64,000 nucleotides of DNA from Oceanospirillaceae bacterium (GCA_018647765.1 JABGSN010000009.1:1-64000); one strand, 5' to 3'; positions 8,459 through 17,081 are shown, counted from the first letter of the stretch. Notes: generated by a model not told the origin, from the letters alone. A program made the numbers and translations.

Positions 8459-9262
8459 TTAAAAACGGCAGCTTACTTGGCCAAAGTCACCGAAATCGGC
8501 TTCAATTAGCGTGCCAGACTTGGTTTCGATGGGGCGGATGAAGGAGCCGGAAAGTACAATTTCGCCTGCCTTTATACTATCACCATACTCATGTAAGCGC
8601 GCGGCTAGCCAAGCAATGCCTAGTGCCGGTTGGTTAAGTACGCCCGCACCTAAGCCAGTTTCTTCCACTTCGCCATCGGCACTGACAATAGCACCAATCC
8701 AACGCATGTCGACGTCTTTAGGGTCGGTGTGTTGCTTGCCCAACACTAAGCCAGCATTGGCCGCATTGTCGGAAATGGTATCCAATACATTACGCGCAAT
8801 ACCGGTCTCTGGGCACTGGCGATAAATGCGAGTGTCCAAAATTTCTAACGTAGGTACAAGGTAGTCAGTGGCTTCTATAACCTGCTCTACAGTGATGTTA
8901 GCCCCACCTAGGTCATGCTTCATGACAAAGGCAATTTCAGCTTCAACGCGGGGCTGAATAAAACGATTTTGAGGAATGGTGGAACCACTCTCAAACAACA
9001 TATCATCAAACAAAACGCCGGAATCTGGAATGTCTATGTTTAGTGCAGCCTGCATAGCTTTAGAAGTAAGGCCAATTTTATGCCCCACAACTCGGCGGCC
9101 ATGATTAAGCTTGTGTGCAACCCAGCCAGCTTGAATAGCATAGGCATCGTCCATGGTCATATTGTCATAAGCTAGAGACATTAAACCTGTTTGTGAACGG
9201 GTTTGTTCTGCATGGTCGAGGCGCTTTGCAGCGGTCTCGATCTGTTGACCAGTTAAAGCCAT
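8459..9262 (-). CDS. hpaH: 2-oxo-hept-4-ene-1,7-dioate hydratase
   Basis: This 267-residue protein is of the HpaH/MhpD hydratase family, which hydrates 2-oxohept-4-enedioate before the aldolase step. Characteristic stretches are MTMDDAYAIQAGWVAHKL, GRRVVGHKIGLTSKAMQ, PRVEAEIAFVMKHDLGG with the acidic metal ligands, and a C-terminal GEIVLSGSFIRPIETKSG. I place the start at the ATG 9260-9262, two bases after the hpaG stop and preceded by GAGG. The longer reading frame to 9292 would overlap hpaG and has no support. The intact frame and spacing show it is translated as part of the hpa operon. Confidence 0.93.
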   Translation of the reverse strand: MALTGQQIETAAKRLDHAEQTRSQTGLMSLAYDNMTMDDAYAIQAGWVAHKLNHGRRVVGHKIGLTSKAMQAALNIDIPDSGVLFDDMLFESGSTIPQNRFIQPRVEAEIAFVMKHDLGGANITVEQVIEATDYLVPTLEILDTRIYRQCPETGIARNVLDTISDNAANAGLVLGKQHTDPKDVDMRWIGAIVSADGEVEETGLGAGVLNQPALGIAWLAARLHEYGDSIKAGEIVLSGSFIRPIETKSGTLIEADFGDFGQVSCRF

Positions 9263-9264
9263 GC

Positions 9265-10137
9265 TTAAACCTCGTCCACTATGGTGTTGCATAGGCGGCC
9301 AATGCCTTCGGCTTCAATCTCAACCACATCACCTGGCTTCAAATAAACTGGTGGATCTAAACGCGCACCAGAGCCTGTAGGTGTACCGGTAACAATGATG
9401 TCACCAGGAGCAAGAGTGGTGAAGGTAGAAACGTAGTTGATGAGGTAGCGGAAGTCGAACATCATGCGTCCAGTACGGTCTTGTTGGCGCAACTCGCCAT
9501 TCACTTTGGTAGTGAGGCCGATGTCTGCAATTTGACTTTCGTCTTTATAAGCTACCATCCACGGGCCTATGGCACCGGTAGAATCAAAGTTTTTACCTTG
9601 GGTAACGTTGAACTTGGCGTGGCGCACCCAATCACGAAGGGTGCCTTCGTTACACAAGCTAATGCCAGCAATGTGGTCTAAGGCAGTTGCCTTAGGAATG
9701 TGACGACCACCCTTACCAATGATGATCACTACTTCGCCTTCGTAGTCCAACTGCTCAGAAGCCTTAGGGCGAATTAGAGGTGTATTGTGGCCAGTAAAGG
9801 AACGGGCAAAACGAATGAACATAGAAGGAAACGGAGGCGCTTCTTGGCCGTCTTTGTATTCTTCGTTACGGGCAGGATAGTTCACACCGATACAAATAAG
9901 TTTTTCAGCGTTGTCGATGGGGATCTGGTAGCTGATTTCAGCTTCCGTGAAATCATCCTGCTGGCCTTTCGCTGCTTCCGCTAAAGCGTCCAGTTGGTCT
10001 GCTTCAATGACGTGCTTTAAAGTAGGGTATTGTGCACCAAAGGTGTTGCTTAGGCAGATGAAGCCTGTGTCGGTAACAATACCGTAATGGCTTGTTTCGT
10101 TGGCCGTAACGGTGGCGAATTTAGGGTAATTGCTCAT
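9265..10137 (-). CDS. hpaG: Fumarylacetoacetate-hydrolase-fold decarboxylase/isomerase of the hpa pathway
   Basis: This 290-residue single FAH-domain protein fits the 5-oxopent-3-ene-1,2,5-tricarboxylate decarboxylase / 2-hydroxyhepta-2,4-diene-1,7-dioate isomerase role. Seen are ICIGVNYPARNEEYK, the metal-binding LDYEGEVVIIIGKGGRHI, and DIIVTGTPTGSGARLDPP near the C-terminus. In E. coli HpaG is a tandem duplication of about 430 residues. Here there is one copy only, so one protein would have to do both reactions or just one of them. It lies between hpaE (27 bases) and hpaH (2 bases) in one operon. The ATG has an AGGA ribosome site. Confidence 0.88.
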   Translation of the reverse strand: MSNYPKFATVTANETSHYGIVTDTGFICLSNTFGAQYPTLKHVIEADQLDALAEAAKGQQDDFTEAEISYQIPIDNAEKLICIGVNYPARNEEYKDGQEAPPFPSMFIRFARSFTGHNTPLIRPKASEQLDYEGEVVIIIGKGGRHIPKATALDHIAGISLCNEGTLRDWVRHAKFNVTQGKNFDSTGAIGPWMVAYKDESQIADIGLTTKVNGELRQQDRTGRMMFDFRYLINYVSTFTTLAPGDIIVTGTPTGSGARLDPPVYLKPGDVVEIEAEGIGRLCNTIVDEV

Positions 10138-10164
10138 GGTAGTTCCTGTGTCTTGTAAAATTAG

Positions 10165-11676
10165 TTATTTAGCCAACTGAGGGGGTTGGTGTCCGGCCAA
10201 GGCAAAGCTAATGTTCTTGGTTTCCATGTAGAAATCGAATGACCAATCACCGCCGTCGCGGCCAATGCCAGAGGCTTTAACACCGCCAAAAGGCGCAGGT
10301 AGGTGACGAGAGTTTTCAGAGTTAACCCAAATCATACCCGCTTCTAGTTGATCAGAAATAGCCCAGCAACGCTCAACGTTTTGGCTCCACAAATAGCCAG
10401 CCAAGCCATACTGGCTGTCATTGGCAATGGCTACAGCATCGGCATCGTCTTTAAACGGGATCGCTGTAAGTACGGGTCCAAAAATTTCTTCTTGCGCTAC
10501 ACGCATTTGGTTATTGGCTTGGGTAAATAGCGTAGGCTCAACATAACAGCCCGCTAGTTCAGCCACTTTTTTACCACCCGCGGCAATTGTTGCGCCGTCG
10601 GCTTTAGCCGCTTCGAAGTAGGACAGTACTTTAGCTTCGTGCTCTGGGTGAATCAGTGGGCCAATAACTGTATTAGGGTCTAATGGGTGTCCCACTTTAA
10701 TGCGCTTGGCGCGGTCGGCAACCATGGTACAAAAAGTGTCGTAGATGCTTTCTTCTACCAAAAGGCGTGAAGACGATGTGCAACGTTCGCCATTGAGCGA
10801 GTAGATCATAAAGGCTGCGGCGTCGGCGGCTTTTTCTAAATCGGCGTCAGCAAACACTAAAACCGGGTTCTTGCCACCTAGCTCAAAATGCGCACGCTTT
10901 AACGTGTCAGCGCCTTGCTTTTGGATCATAGAACCAGTGCGACTTTCGCCTACAAAGGAAATGGCTTTAATGAGTGGGTGCTCGGTAAGGGTTTTACCTG
11001 CGTCTTCGCCCATGCCGTTAACTAAGTTCCACACGCCTTTAGGCAGGCCTGCGTCCTCGGCAATTTGTACTAACAGGCTGGCGGTTAACGGCGAAAATTC
11101 CGCTGGTTTATGCACAATGGTACAACCGGAGGCTAGGGCCGGTGCAATTTTCCAAGTGGAGAGCATGAACGGCGTATTCCAAGGCGTAATGACGCCTACT
11201 GGGCCGATAGGGTAGCGTTTAGTAACGTTTACCTGACCTGGCGCATAAAGTGACTGGCCATCTTGAGCTTCTACGGCTTTGTCCGCAAAGAAGCGGAAGT
11301 TTGCGGCGCCCCTTAAGGCGGCTTTAGCCATAAACTTAATGGACTGGCCGGTATCAATACATTCCAGCAGGGCAATTTCTTGAGCACGGGTCTCAATGCC
11401 ATCGGCTACTTTATGAAGAATTTTTTGCCTTTGCTTGCCACCCATGGCTGCCCAAGGTGTGAACGCGCGATGCGCTGTTTCGACCGCTAGGTTGATGTCG
11501 GCAGCTTTGCCGTGGGCCACTTTAGCAAGGGGCTTTAGATCGATAGGCGATAAGCTCTGGAACCAGGTGTCATCTTGGGCCGGCACTTCTTGGCCATCAA
11601 TGTGGTTTAAAACGCCATTGTTAAACTGCGTTAAAAATTGCGCGACATCTTGTTTGTTCTGGGCAAAGCTACTCAT
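10165..11676 (-). CDS. hpaE: 5-carboxymethyl-2-hydroxymuconic semialdehyde dehydrogenase
   Basis: This 503-residue NAD-dependent aldehyde dehydrogenase oxidises the ring-cleavage semialdehyde of homoprotocatechuate. Seen are the NAD-binding GPVGVITPWNTPFMLSTWKI (about residues 156-175), the catalytic glutamate in RAHFELGGKNPVLVF (about 264-278), the catalytic cysteine in YSLNGERCTSSSRLLVEES (about 293-311), and EEIFGPVLTAIPF. Its start overlaps the hpaF stop by one base (TAATG), which shows translational coupling. The specific substrate is taken from operon context. As a lone gene it could only be called an aldehyde dehydrogenase. Confidence 0.93.
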   Translation of the reverse strand: MSSFAQNKQDVAQFLTQFNNGVLNHIDGQEVPAQDDTWFQSLSPIDLKPLAKVAHGKAADINLAVETAHRAFTPWAAMGGKQRQKILHKVADGIETRAQEIALLECIDTGQSIKFMAKAALRGAANFRFFADKAVEAQDGQSLYAPGQVNVTKRYPIGPVGVITPWNTPFMLSTWKIAPALASGCTIVHKPAEFSPLTASLLVQIAEDAGLPKGVWNLVNGMGEDAGKTLTEHPLIKAISFVGESRTGSMIQKQGADTLKRAHFELGGKNPVLVFADADLEKAADAAAFMIYSLNGERCTSSSRLLVEESIYDTFCTMVADRAKRIKVGHPLDPNTVIGPLIHPEHEAKVLSYFEAAKADGATIAAGGKKVAELAGCYVEPTLFTQANNQMRVAQEEIFGPVLTAIPFKDDADAVAIANDSQYGLAGYLWSQNVERCWAISDQLEAGMIWVNSENSRHLPAPFGGVKASGIGRDGGDWSFDFYMETKNISFALAGHQPPQLAK

Positions 11677-12086
11677 TATTTGTTTCCTTTTTCTGTGCTA
11701 GCGGCGTTACGAATACGCGGGTGCATGGCGTTGGTTTTCCAACTAAGAGAAGAGTTAATTTCTCTCACTTCGATGGAAAGAGCAAAATAGGGTTGGGCTA
11801 ACTGGGCTGCCAAAAATTCTTTCATAGTGGCGTTGATCGCCTCTCCTAGACGTTCTTTGTCAGCTTGACTACGGCCTAAACCAATACGAATGGAGGTGTC
11901 GATAAAGTTGTTTTGTGGCAGCAAATCGGCTATTGCGTAATGATCGCACTTGATAGCGCGTACCCGCACTGCACCGAGTTCAAATAAACCGGTGTCGATA
12001 CCGGTGGTGTGGATGGCGCGGCACAAACCGTCAAAATCAACTGTGGATTCGAGGTTGGCGGAGTATTCCATGATAACGTGGGGCAT
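11676..12086 (-). CDS. hpaF: 5-carboxymethyl-2-hydroxymuconate delta-isomerase
   Basis: This 136-residue tautomerase-superfamily protein is expected to isomerise 5-carboxymethyl-2-hydroxymuconate. The N-terminus MPHVIMEYSANLE places the conserved catalytic proline at position 2. ALGAV-type GLFELGAVRVRAIKCDHYAIAD and FIDTSIRIGLGRSQADKERLGE match HpcD/HpaF proteins of about 125-135 residues. It is the first gene of the minus-strand hpa operon, downstream of the operator-bearing divergent region. A ring-opening dioxygenase gene (hpaD) would usually be next to it but is absent. Confidence 0.93.
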   Translation of the reverse strand: MPHVIMEYSANLESTVDFDGLCRAIHTTGIDTGLFELGAVRVRAIKCDHYAIADLLPQNNFIDTSIRIGLGRSQADKERLGEAINATMKEFLAAQLAQPYFALSIEVREINSSLSWKTNAMHPRIRNAASTEKGNK

Positions 12087-12120
12087 GGGTGTGTCTCTTT
12101 ATATTCAATATGTGGCAAAC

Positions 12121-12142
12121 TAATTAATATGTTAACTAAGTT
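12121..12142. promoter_or_regulatory. Putative HpaR operator 1 (hpaF/hpaR divergent region)
   Basis: TAATTAA-TATG-TTAACTA at 12121-12138 is an inverted repeat with one mismatch. Bases 12124-12142 recur exactly, in reverse complement, at 13971-13989 upstream of the monooxygenase and TRAP genes. A near-perfect palindrome shared by two divergent promoters of one pathway is the expected mark of a MarR-type (HpaR) site. Binding by HpaR is inference. Confidence 0.75.
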
Positions 12143-12216
12143 TTTAATGTGATGCAAATCATGTTTTCTCTTGGTGTGGATTGAGGCTCTCGATCAGGGC
12201 CAGAGGGCGGCATATG

Positions 12217-12256
12217 TAGTTAACCTGTTTAGTAATTTGGATTAAGACTGTATAAT
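12217..12256 (+). promoter_or_regulatory. hpaR promoter with degenerate operator
   Basis: A perfect TATAAT lies at 12251-12256, 36 bases before the hpaR ATG. TAGTTAA-CCTG-TTTAGTA at 12217-12234 has one arm identical to the HpaR-type site and a second arm with two mismatches. It covers the expected -35 position. A further partial match (AAACATATAACT) lies at about 12267-12278, next to the start codon. This pattern suggests autoregulation of hpaR. Confidence 0.55.
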
Positions 12257-12292
12257 AGGGCTCACTAAACATATAACTGTTCGAGACTGACT

Positions 12293-12718
12293 ATGCAGCC
12301 CACCAAAACAGACCGCGCGTTACCTTTGGCTTTGTTACGAGCCCGAGAAACGGTGATGTCTCCCATTCGCAAGGTGCTTAAAGACCACGACGTCACTGAT
12401 CAACAGTGGCGGGTGTTGCGGGTGTTGCACGAAAATGGCTTGATGGACGCTAAAGAATTGGCTCAAAGCTCCTGTGTTCTGGCACCAAGCCTTACTCGTA
12501 TTATCAAAAATTTGGAAGAAAAGACCATGCTCACGCGCCGGGCCGATGGTAAAGACGGACGTCGAGTGTTATTGCAGATATTGCCTCTAGGTGCGCAGCT
12601 CATCGAATCGGTGACGCCAGAAGTACAAGTGGTTTATCAAGGCCTAAACGATAAATATGGTACTCAAAAGATGAGCGACCTGTTAGATTTGTTACATGAT
12701 GTGGTAGAGCTAAGCTAA
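12293..12718 (+). CDS. hpaR: MarR-family regulator of homoprotocatechuate degradation
   Basis: This 141-residue MarR-type regulator belongs to the HpaR group. The N-terminal LPLALLRARETVMSPIRKVLKDHDVTDQQWRVLRVL region, the winged-helix core (ELAQSSCVLAPSLTRIIKNLE, about residues 55-75) and the wing RRADGKDGRRVLLQI match HpaR proteins. HpaR proteins repress the meta-cleavage operon until 4-hydroxyphenylacetate or homoprotocatechuate is present. It is divergent from hpaF across a region holding the inferred operators. A perfect hairpin overlaps its stop codon. Confidence 0.93.
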   Translation: MQPTKTDRALPLALLRARETVMSPIRKVLKDHDVTDQQWRVLRVLHENGLMDAKELAQSSCVLAPSLTRIIKNLEEKTMLTRRADGKDGRRVLLQILPLGAQLIESVTPEVQVVYQGLNDKYGTQKMSDLLDLLHDVVELS

Positions 12719-12744
12719 CATGGCCAGTGCAGGGCCATGTTAGC
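12714..12744. terminator. Perfect 12-bp hairpin between convergent hpaR and monooxygenase genes
   Basis: GCTAACATGGCC (12714-12725) pairs perfectly with GGCCATGTTAGC (12733-12744) around a 7-base loop, starting inside the hpaR stop. There is no T-run on either side, so it is either a Rho-assisted or decay-blocking hairpin rather than a textbook intrinsic terminator. Its position between converging genes supports a bidirectional end role. Confidence 0.6.
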
Positions 12745-12768
12745 TATACAGGTTGAGAAGCTAGGGCG

Positions 12769-13944
12769 TTATAGTAAACGTGGATCTGGCTCTAGACCCA
12801 CCAAATGACGGCCGTAGATCTGCTTACACACGTCGTAATCGGTGTAGGCGTGGGCGGCGGTCATGTGTGAATCTCTAAATAGGCGTTGGGCTTCGTTGCT
12901 TAAGAACCAAGCGTTAGCACCACTAGATTCAAATAAACGGTCCACTGCAGTTACGCACATTTTGACTGCATAGGCTTGGTTGGTGCGCCATTGAGCGAGT
13001 TGATCGGCATCAGGTAGGGCATGTTTTACACCCATCTGCGCTAGGTCGTTCCAGTCTTTTTCTAATAACGCACGGGCGGCGTTAATTTGATGCTTAGATT
13101 CTGCCAGGCGCATGTAAGCCGGTACATCTTTTCCTACTTCTGCGCCAGTATAAGCACGTACACGGGTTTTAGACCGTTCGGTAAACCAACTGACCATTTG
13201 TTCGGCAATGCCTAGGCTAATGGCAGAAAAACCACAGGCAAAATAGGGCCGGTAGGCGGCAAAAAAGATGTCGCTGTCGGGGTACATGCCGTAACCACTA
13301 GATTGTCCGGTCATCAAAGCTTTGGCCGATTCTATGCGGTGTTCTGGTACAAATACATCGCGTACTTTAAGCACCTTAGTGCCCGAACCCTTCATGGCCA
13401 TGGCGTGCCAATTGTCAATAATCTCGTAATTGCTGCGTGGTACTAAAGCAAAATGTTGGTGTGGCTTGGCATCAACTTTAGCGCCAGCGCGGATAAAGCC
13501 CATAATGGCCCACTGGGCATGATCACAACCACTGCTCCAGCTCATGTCGCCGCTGAACATTACGCCGCCATCTACTTCTGTGGTTTTACCAAAGGGTGCA
13601 ATGCTTGAGCTAACGGTCGCTTCTGGGTCTTCTCCCCATACATCCTCTTGGGCTTGTTTGGTGAATAGCGCTAGTTGGTGGCTGTGCGTGTTGAGCAGGC
13701 TGGCAGACCAAGCGGTGCTGGCACAGGCCCCAGCTAGGGTGGCTACCGCTTCTGCAAACTCGGGTAAAGAAACTTCTAGGCCACCCCATGCTTTGGGTTG
13801 AAAGGCGCGTAAAAATTTAATTTTGGTGAGCAGTTCAATGTTCTCATGGGGAACCATGCGCATGGCTTCTGCCTGTTCGGCATTGGCGGCAATGATGGGC
13901 AGGATGTCTTGTAAGTCGTTAAGCAGTTGGCTCTTAGAAGTCAT
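12769..13944 (-). CDS. Flavin-dependent monooxygenase, acyl-CoA-dehydrogenase fold (4-hydroxyphenylacetate 3-hydroxylase C2-like)
   Basis: This 391-residue protein has the acyl-CoA dehydrogenase fold of group D flavin monooxygenases (HsaA / HPA hydroxylase C2 type). Visible marks are the N-terminal helical part with FQPKAWGGLEVSLPEFAEAV, the active-site strand FSGDMSWSSGCDHAQWAIMG (about residues 130-149), DNWHAMAMKGSGTKVLKVRDV, and the C-terminal helical bundle. Next to hpaR and under a matching operator, the natural substrate is 4-hydroxyphenylacetate, giving homoprotocatechuate. Such enzymes need a separate flavin reductase, which is not in the window. HsaA-like activity on another phenol is the main alternative. 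Confidence 0.78.
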   Translation of the reverse strand: MTSKSQLLNDLQDILPIIAANAEQAEAMRMVPHENIELLTKIKFLRAFQPKAWGGLEVSLPEFAEAVATLAGACASTAWSASLLNTHSHQLALFTKQAQEDVWGEDPEATVSSSIAPFGKTTEVDGGVMFSGDMSWSSGCDHAQWAIMGFIRAGAKVDAKPHQHFALVPRSNYEIIDNWHAMAMKGSGTKVLKVRDVFVPEHRIESAKALMTGQSSGYGMYPDSDIFFAAYRPYFACGFSAISLGIAEQMVSWFTERSKTRVRAYTGAEVGKDVPAYMRLAESKHQINAARALLEKDWNDLAQMGVKHALPDADQLAQWRTNQAYAVKMCVTAVDRLFESSGANAWFLSNEAQRLFRDSHMTAAHAYTDYDVCKQIYGRHLVGLEPDPRLL

Positions 13945-13970
13945 GGGCTGTGGTCTTATTTAGGTTTATC

Positions 13971-13992
13971 AACTTAGTTAACATATTAACTA
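13971..13992. promoter_or_regulatory. Putative HpaR operator 2 (monooxygenase / TRAP divergent region)
   Basis: TAGTTAA-CATA-TTAACTA at 13975-13992 is a perfect 7-bp-arm inverted repeat. Bases 13971-13989 are the exact reverse complement of 12124-12142. A TATAAT (about 13992-13997) and a TATAGT follow on the plus strand, so the site overlaps likely TRAP promoter elements and lies 27 bases upstream of the monooxygenase start. It places both the hydroxylase and the TRAP transporter in the inferred HpaR regulon. Confidence 0.75.
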
Positions 13993-14172
13993 TAATTAGG
14001 TGTATAGTAGCAACTGTTGCGTTAAGCCGCAACTTTAATAAAGTGATTCATAAAAAAATAGCCGTTTATATAGTTTACATGTGAACTTGATCGAGTGTAT
14101 GCTGAGTCCAAATTGGTTACCGGCGTTTCTGGTTTCCAGTTTGCTCATAAATCTAAAAAATTGGAGTAATAC

Positions 14173-15195
14173 ATGAAAAATTTAATCGTCGCGACTATGG
14201 CTACTGGCCTAATGCTAGGCGCGTCTACTGTAGTTAGCGCCGCTGAAACCCTATTGTTGTCGTCTTGGTTGCCACCTAAACATCCAGTGGTTGCGGACAT
14301 TATTCAGCCTTGGATCAAAGCCGTAGAAGCTGAAAGTGGCGGCGAGCTGAAGGTGCGTATTTTACCTAAGGCGTTGGGTGCTCCTCCAGCTCACTATGAC
14401 CTTGCTAAAGACGGTGTTGCCGATATAACTTACGGTGTACACGGCTATCAGCCAGGCCGCTTTAAGTTAACGGCCGCTACTGAGTTACCATTTTTAGGTG
14501 ACAGTGCAGAAGACGTATCGGTTGCTTACTGGCGCATCTACAAGAAGCACCTAGAGTCAGTTAACGAGCATGAAGGCACCATTGTGTTGGGCTTGATGTC
14601 TCACGGACCCGGTGTAATTCATAACAACGTGCGTGCAATCAACAGCGTTGAAGATATGGCTGGTTTAAAGTTCCGCGTAGGCGGTGGTGTTGCTGGTAAT
14701 GCAGCTAAAGCCCTGGGTGTGACTGCAATGTTGGCCTCGGCCACTAAAAATTACGAAATGTTATCTAGCGGTGTGGCCGATGGTACTTTCTTACCAACTG
14801 AATCCATTAAATCGTTCAAGTTAAGTAAGTTGTTGAACCATGCGACTAAGGTGCCAGGTGGTTTGTACAACACTAGCTTCTTCTTAACCATGAACCCAGC
14901 TAAGTTTGAAGGCTTAAGTGCCGACAACCAAGCCGCTCTAATGCGCGCTTCTGGTGAAAACTTTGCTCGTATTGCGGGACAAGGTTGGGACAAGCATGAT
15001 GCGTTAGGTCAAGCGGCAATGAACGATGCCGGTATTGCTACCGTTACTGCAAGTGATGCGTTTGTAGCTGAAATTAAAGCAGCAACAAGCCATTTGGAAG
15101 CAGACTGGATCGTAACAGCCAATGGCTTGGGTGTTGACGGTACTGCGGTAATGGCTGATCTACGCGCCGAAATAGCTAAAGTAGCTGCTGAGTAA
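14173..15195 (+). CDS. TRAP transporter substrate-binding protein (DctP family)
   Basis: This 340-residue periplasmic protein has a clear signal peptide (MKNLIVATMATGLMLGASTV, with likely cleavage near VSAAE). A DctP-fold body follows, with LSSWLPPKHPVVADIIQPW, an internal MAGLKFRVGGGVAGNAAKALG containing the conserved Arg that binds a carboxylate ligand, and YEMLSSGVADGTF. The ribosome site GGAG precedes the ATG. It heads a dctP-dctQ-dctM set, divergent from the hydroxylase and sharing its operator. An aromatic acid such as 4-hydroxyphenylacetate is therefore the suggested ligand. That is context, not proof. Confidence 0.93.
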   Translation: MKNLIVATMATGLMLGASTVVSAAETLLLSSWLPPKHPVVADIIQPWIKAVEAESGGELKVRILPKALGAPPAHYDLAKDGVADITYGVHGYQPGRFKLTAATELPFLGDSAEDVSVAYWRIYKKHLESVNEHEGTIVLGLMSHGPGVIHNNVRAINSVEDMAGLKFRVGGGVAGNAAKALGVTAMLASATKNYEMLSSGVADGTFLPTESIKSFKLSKLLNHATKVPGGLYNTSFFLTMNPAKFEGLSADNQAALMRASGENFARIAGQGWDKHDALGQAAMNDAGIATVTASDAFVAEIKAATSHLEADWIVTANGLGVDGTAVMADLRAEIAKVAAE

Positions 15196-15737
15196 TGTCG
15201 CTTAGTCAAGCCAGGAGCCGGGTCCTTGTATCCGGCTCCCTAATGCAGTTTGTGCTGCAGCGTATATTGGGTGGCTTAGCAGCCACCCTTTTGTTTTTGT
15301 TGATGTTGTTAACCTTAATCGACGTGGTAGGTCGTTATGGGTTTAATGCGCCGGTCAACGGCAGCTACGAGATCACTGAATTGCTGTTAGCGGCCATTAT
15401 ATTTTCTGCTTTACCTTTGGTGTCTGCCAAAGATGCCCACATTACTGTGGACCTAATTGATACCTTTGTGCCCAACTTATTAGCTCGGTTAAGAGATGTT
15501 GCGATTGCCGTATCTACGAGCATCATCCTCGCCGGAGTGAGTTATAAAGTGTGGCATAAAGCCCTTGAATCGGTGCGCTACGGCGACCAAACCGCCATGC
15601 TGTTGCTGCCTACGGCGCCGGTATTTTTTTACATTAGTATCGCTATAGGCTTAAGTAGTTTTATTGCCTTATTGTTGGCTTGGCAATATGCTCGAGCAGG
15701 CGTTACACCTTCTACTCCTTCTTCTGAAAAAGCATAA
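15195..15737 (+). CDS. TRAP transporter small permease (DctQ)
   Basis: This 180-residue membrane protein has the four-helix DctQ pattern: a first helix around ILGGLAATLLFLLMLLTLID, the conserved VVGRYGFNAPVNGSYEITEL, the amphipathic LPLVSAKDAHITVDLIDTF, and two further helices. Its ATG overlaps the dctP stop (TAATG). A second in-frame ATG at 15243 would give a more standard N-terminus. It is followed six bases later by dctM. Confidence 0.92.
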   Translation: MSLSQARSRVLVSGSLMQFVLQRILGGLAATLLFLLMLLTLIDVVGRYGFNAPVNGSYEITELLLAAIIFSALPLVSAKDAHITVDLIDTFVPNLLARLRDVAIAVSTSIILAGVSYKVWHKALESVRYGDQTAMLLLPTAPVFFYISIAIGLSSFIALLLAWQYARAGVTPSTPSSEKA

Positions 15738-15742
15738 ACACT

Positions 15743-17077
15743 ATGTATGAATCTTTGATTGCCTTTGCTGCGATGCTCACCTTAGTGATTGTAGTGCGTA
15801 TGCCTATTGCTTTTGCCATGGGTTTGGTGGGGTTTGTCGGGTTTGGTCTAATGACCAGTTTTTCTGGATCTATGGCCATGGCCAGCATTATCACCTACGA
15901 CACCGGCTTGAATTACGGCCTTTCGGTGGTGCCTTTATTTATTTTAATGGGCAATTTTGTTAGCCGCGCCGGTTTGTCAGACGAGTTGTATACGGCCGCC
16001 AATGCCTTTTTAGGCCATCGTCGCGGTGGCCTTGCCATGGCTACTGTGGTGGCCTGTGGTGGTTTTAGTGCGGTGTGTGGTTCGAGTTTAGCCACGGCGG
16101 CGACCATGTCTAAAGTGGCAATGCCACCCATGAGAAAATACGGCTATGACGAAGGCCTAGCCGCAGGCTCCATTGCCGCTGGCGGCACCTTGGGGATTTT
16201 GATTCCTCCCAGTGTAATTTTAATTATTTTTGGCATCATGACCGAAAGCGATATTGGCTTGTTATTTATTGCCGGCATTTTACCAGGCTTGTTAGGTGTG
16301 ATTTTGTATTTGGTTGCGGTGTTAGTCACCGTTACCTTGAAGCCAGAAAAAGGCCCTCGTGGCGATCGTTTTGGTTGGCCCCAACGGTTGCAAGCCCTAT
16401 GGGGCGTATCTGGCGTATTGGCCTTGTTTGGTTTAGTCATTGGTGGCATTTATGGGGGTATTTTCACGCCCACAGAAGCCGCTGGCATTGGTGCTTCGGG
16501 TGCTTTCTTTATTGCCTTAATTCGCCAGCGCCTGAGTTGGCAGTCACTGTTTGAAACATTGGTTGAAAGTGCACGCACTACGGCCATGATATTTGTTATT
16601 TTGATTGGCGCAGAAATCTTCTCAAACTACGTCAATATTGCGGGTCTGCCTGAGTTATTGTCGGGCTGGGTCGTGTCGTTTGATCTGTCTGCCATTGCTG
16701 TGATTATGCTTATTATGCTGGTATATGTGGTGTTGGGCACGGTGTTAGAAAGCCTGTCCATGATTATGTTAACGGTGCCTGTGTTTTACCCGTTAGTGTT
16801 AGGCTTAGATTTAGGTGGTTATTCTGAGGCCTTGATGGACCCTGAGTTAGCGCTTATATGGTTTGGCATTATTGTGGTGGTGATTACCGAGATTAGCCTT
16901 ATTACACCGCCCGTGGGCCTCAATGTATTTGTGCTTAAAAGCATGTTGGACGATGTTAAGTTGAGCACTATATTCCGTGGCGTAACGCCGTTTTGGATTG
17001 TCGACATCGTCCGCTTAATGACCTTAATCCTGTTGCCTGGCTTAGTATTATGGCTGCCTAACTTAATGGCAGGCTAG
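15743..17077 (+). CDS. TRAP transporter large permease (DctM)
   Basis: This 444-residue protein is very hydrophobic, with about 12 membrane segments. It carries DctM marks: PLFILMGNFVSRAGLSDELY, the FSAVCGSSLATAATMSKVAMPPM signature (split across about residues 106-128), AAGGTLGILIPPSVILIIFG, and a final ITPPVGLNVFVLKS. Length is normal for the family (about 430). It forms the Na+-coupled transport channel with the DctQ subunit, fed by the binding protein at 14173. Confidence 0.95.
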   Translation: MYESLIAFAAMLTLVIVVRMPIAFAMGLVGFVGFGLMTSFSGSMAMASIITYDTGLNYGLSVVPLFILMGNFVSRAGLSDELYTAANAFLGHRRGGLAMATVVACGGFSAVCGSSLATAATMSKVAMPPMRKYGYDEGLAAGSIAAGGTLGILIPPSVILIIFGIMTESDIGLLFIAGILPGLLGVILYLVAVLVTVTLKPEKGPRGDRFGWPQRLQALWGVSGVLALFGLVIGGIYGGIFTPTEAAGIGASGAFFIALIRQRLSWQSLFETLVESARTTAMIFVILIGAEIFSNYVNIAGLPELLSGWVVSFDLSAIAVIMLIMLVYVVLGTVLESLSMIMLTVPVFYPLVLGLDLGGYSEALMDPELALIWFGIIVVVITEISLITPPVGLNVFVLKSMLDDVKLSTIFRGVTPFWIVDIVRLMTLILLPGLVLWLPNLMAG

Positions 17078-17081
17078 CCCT

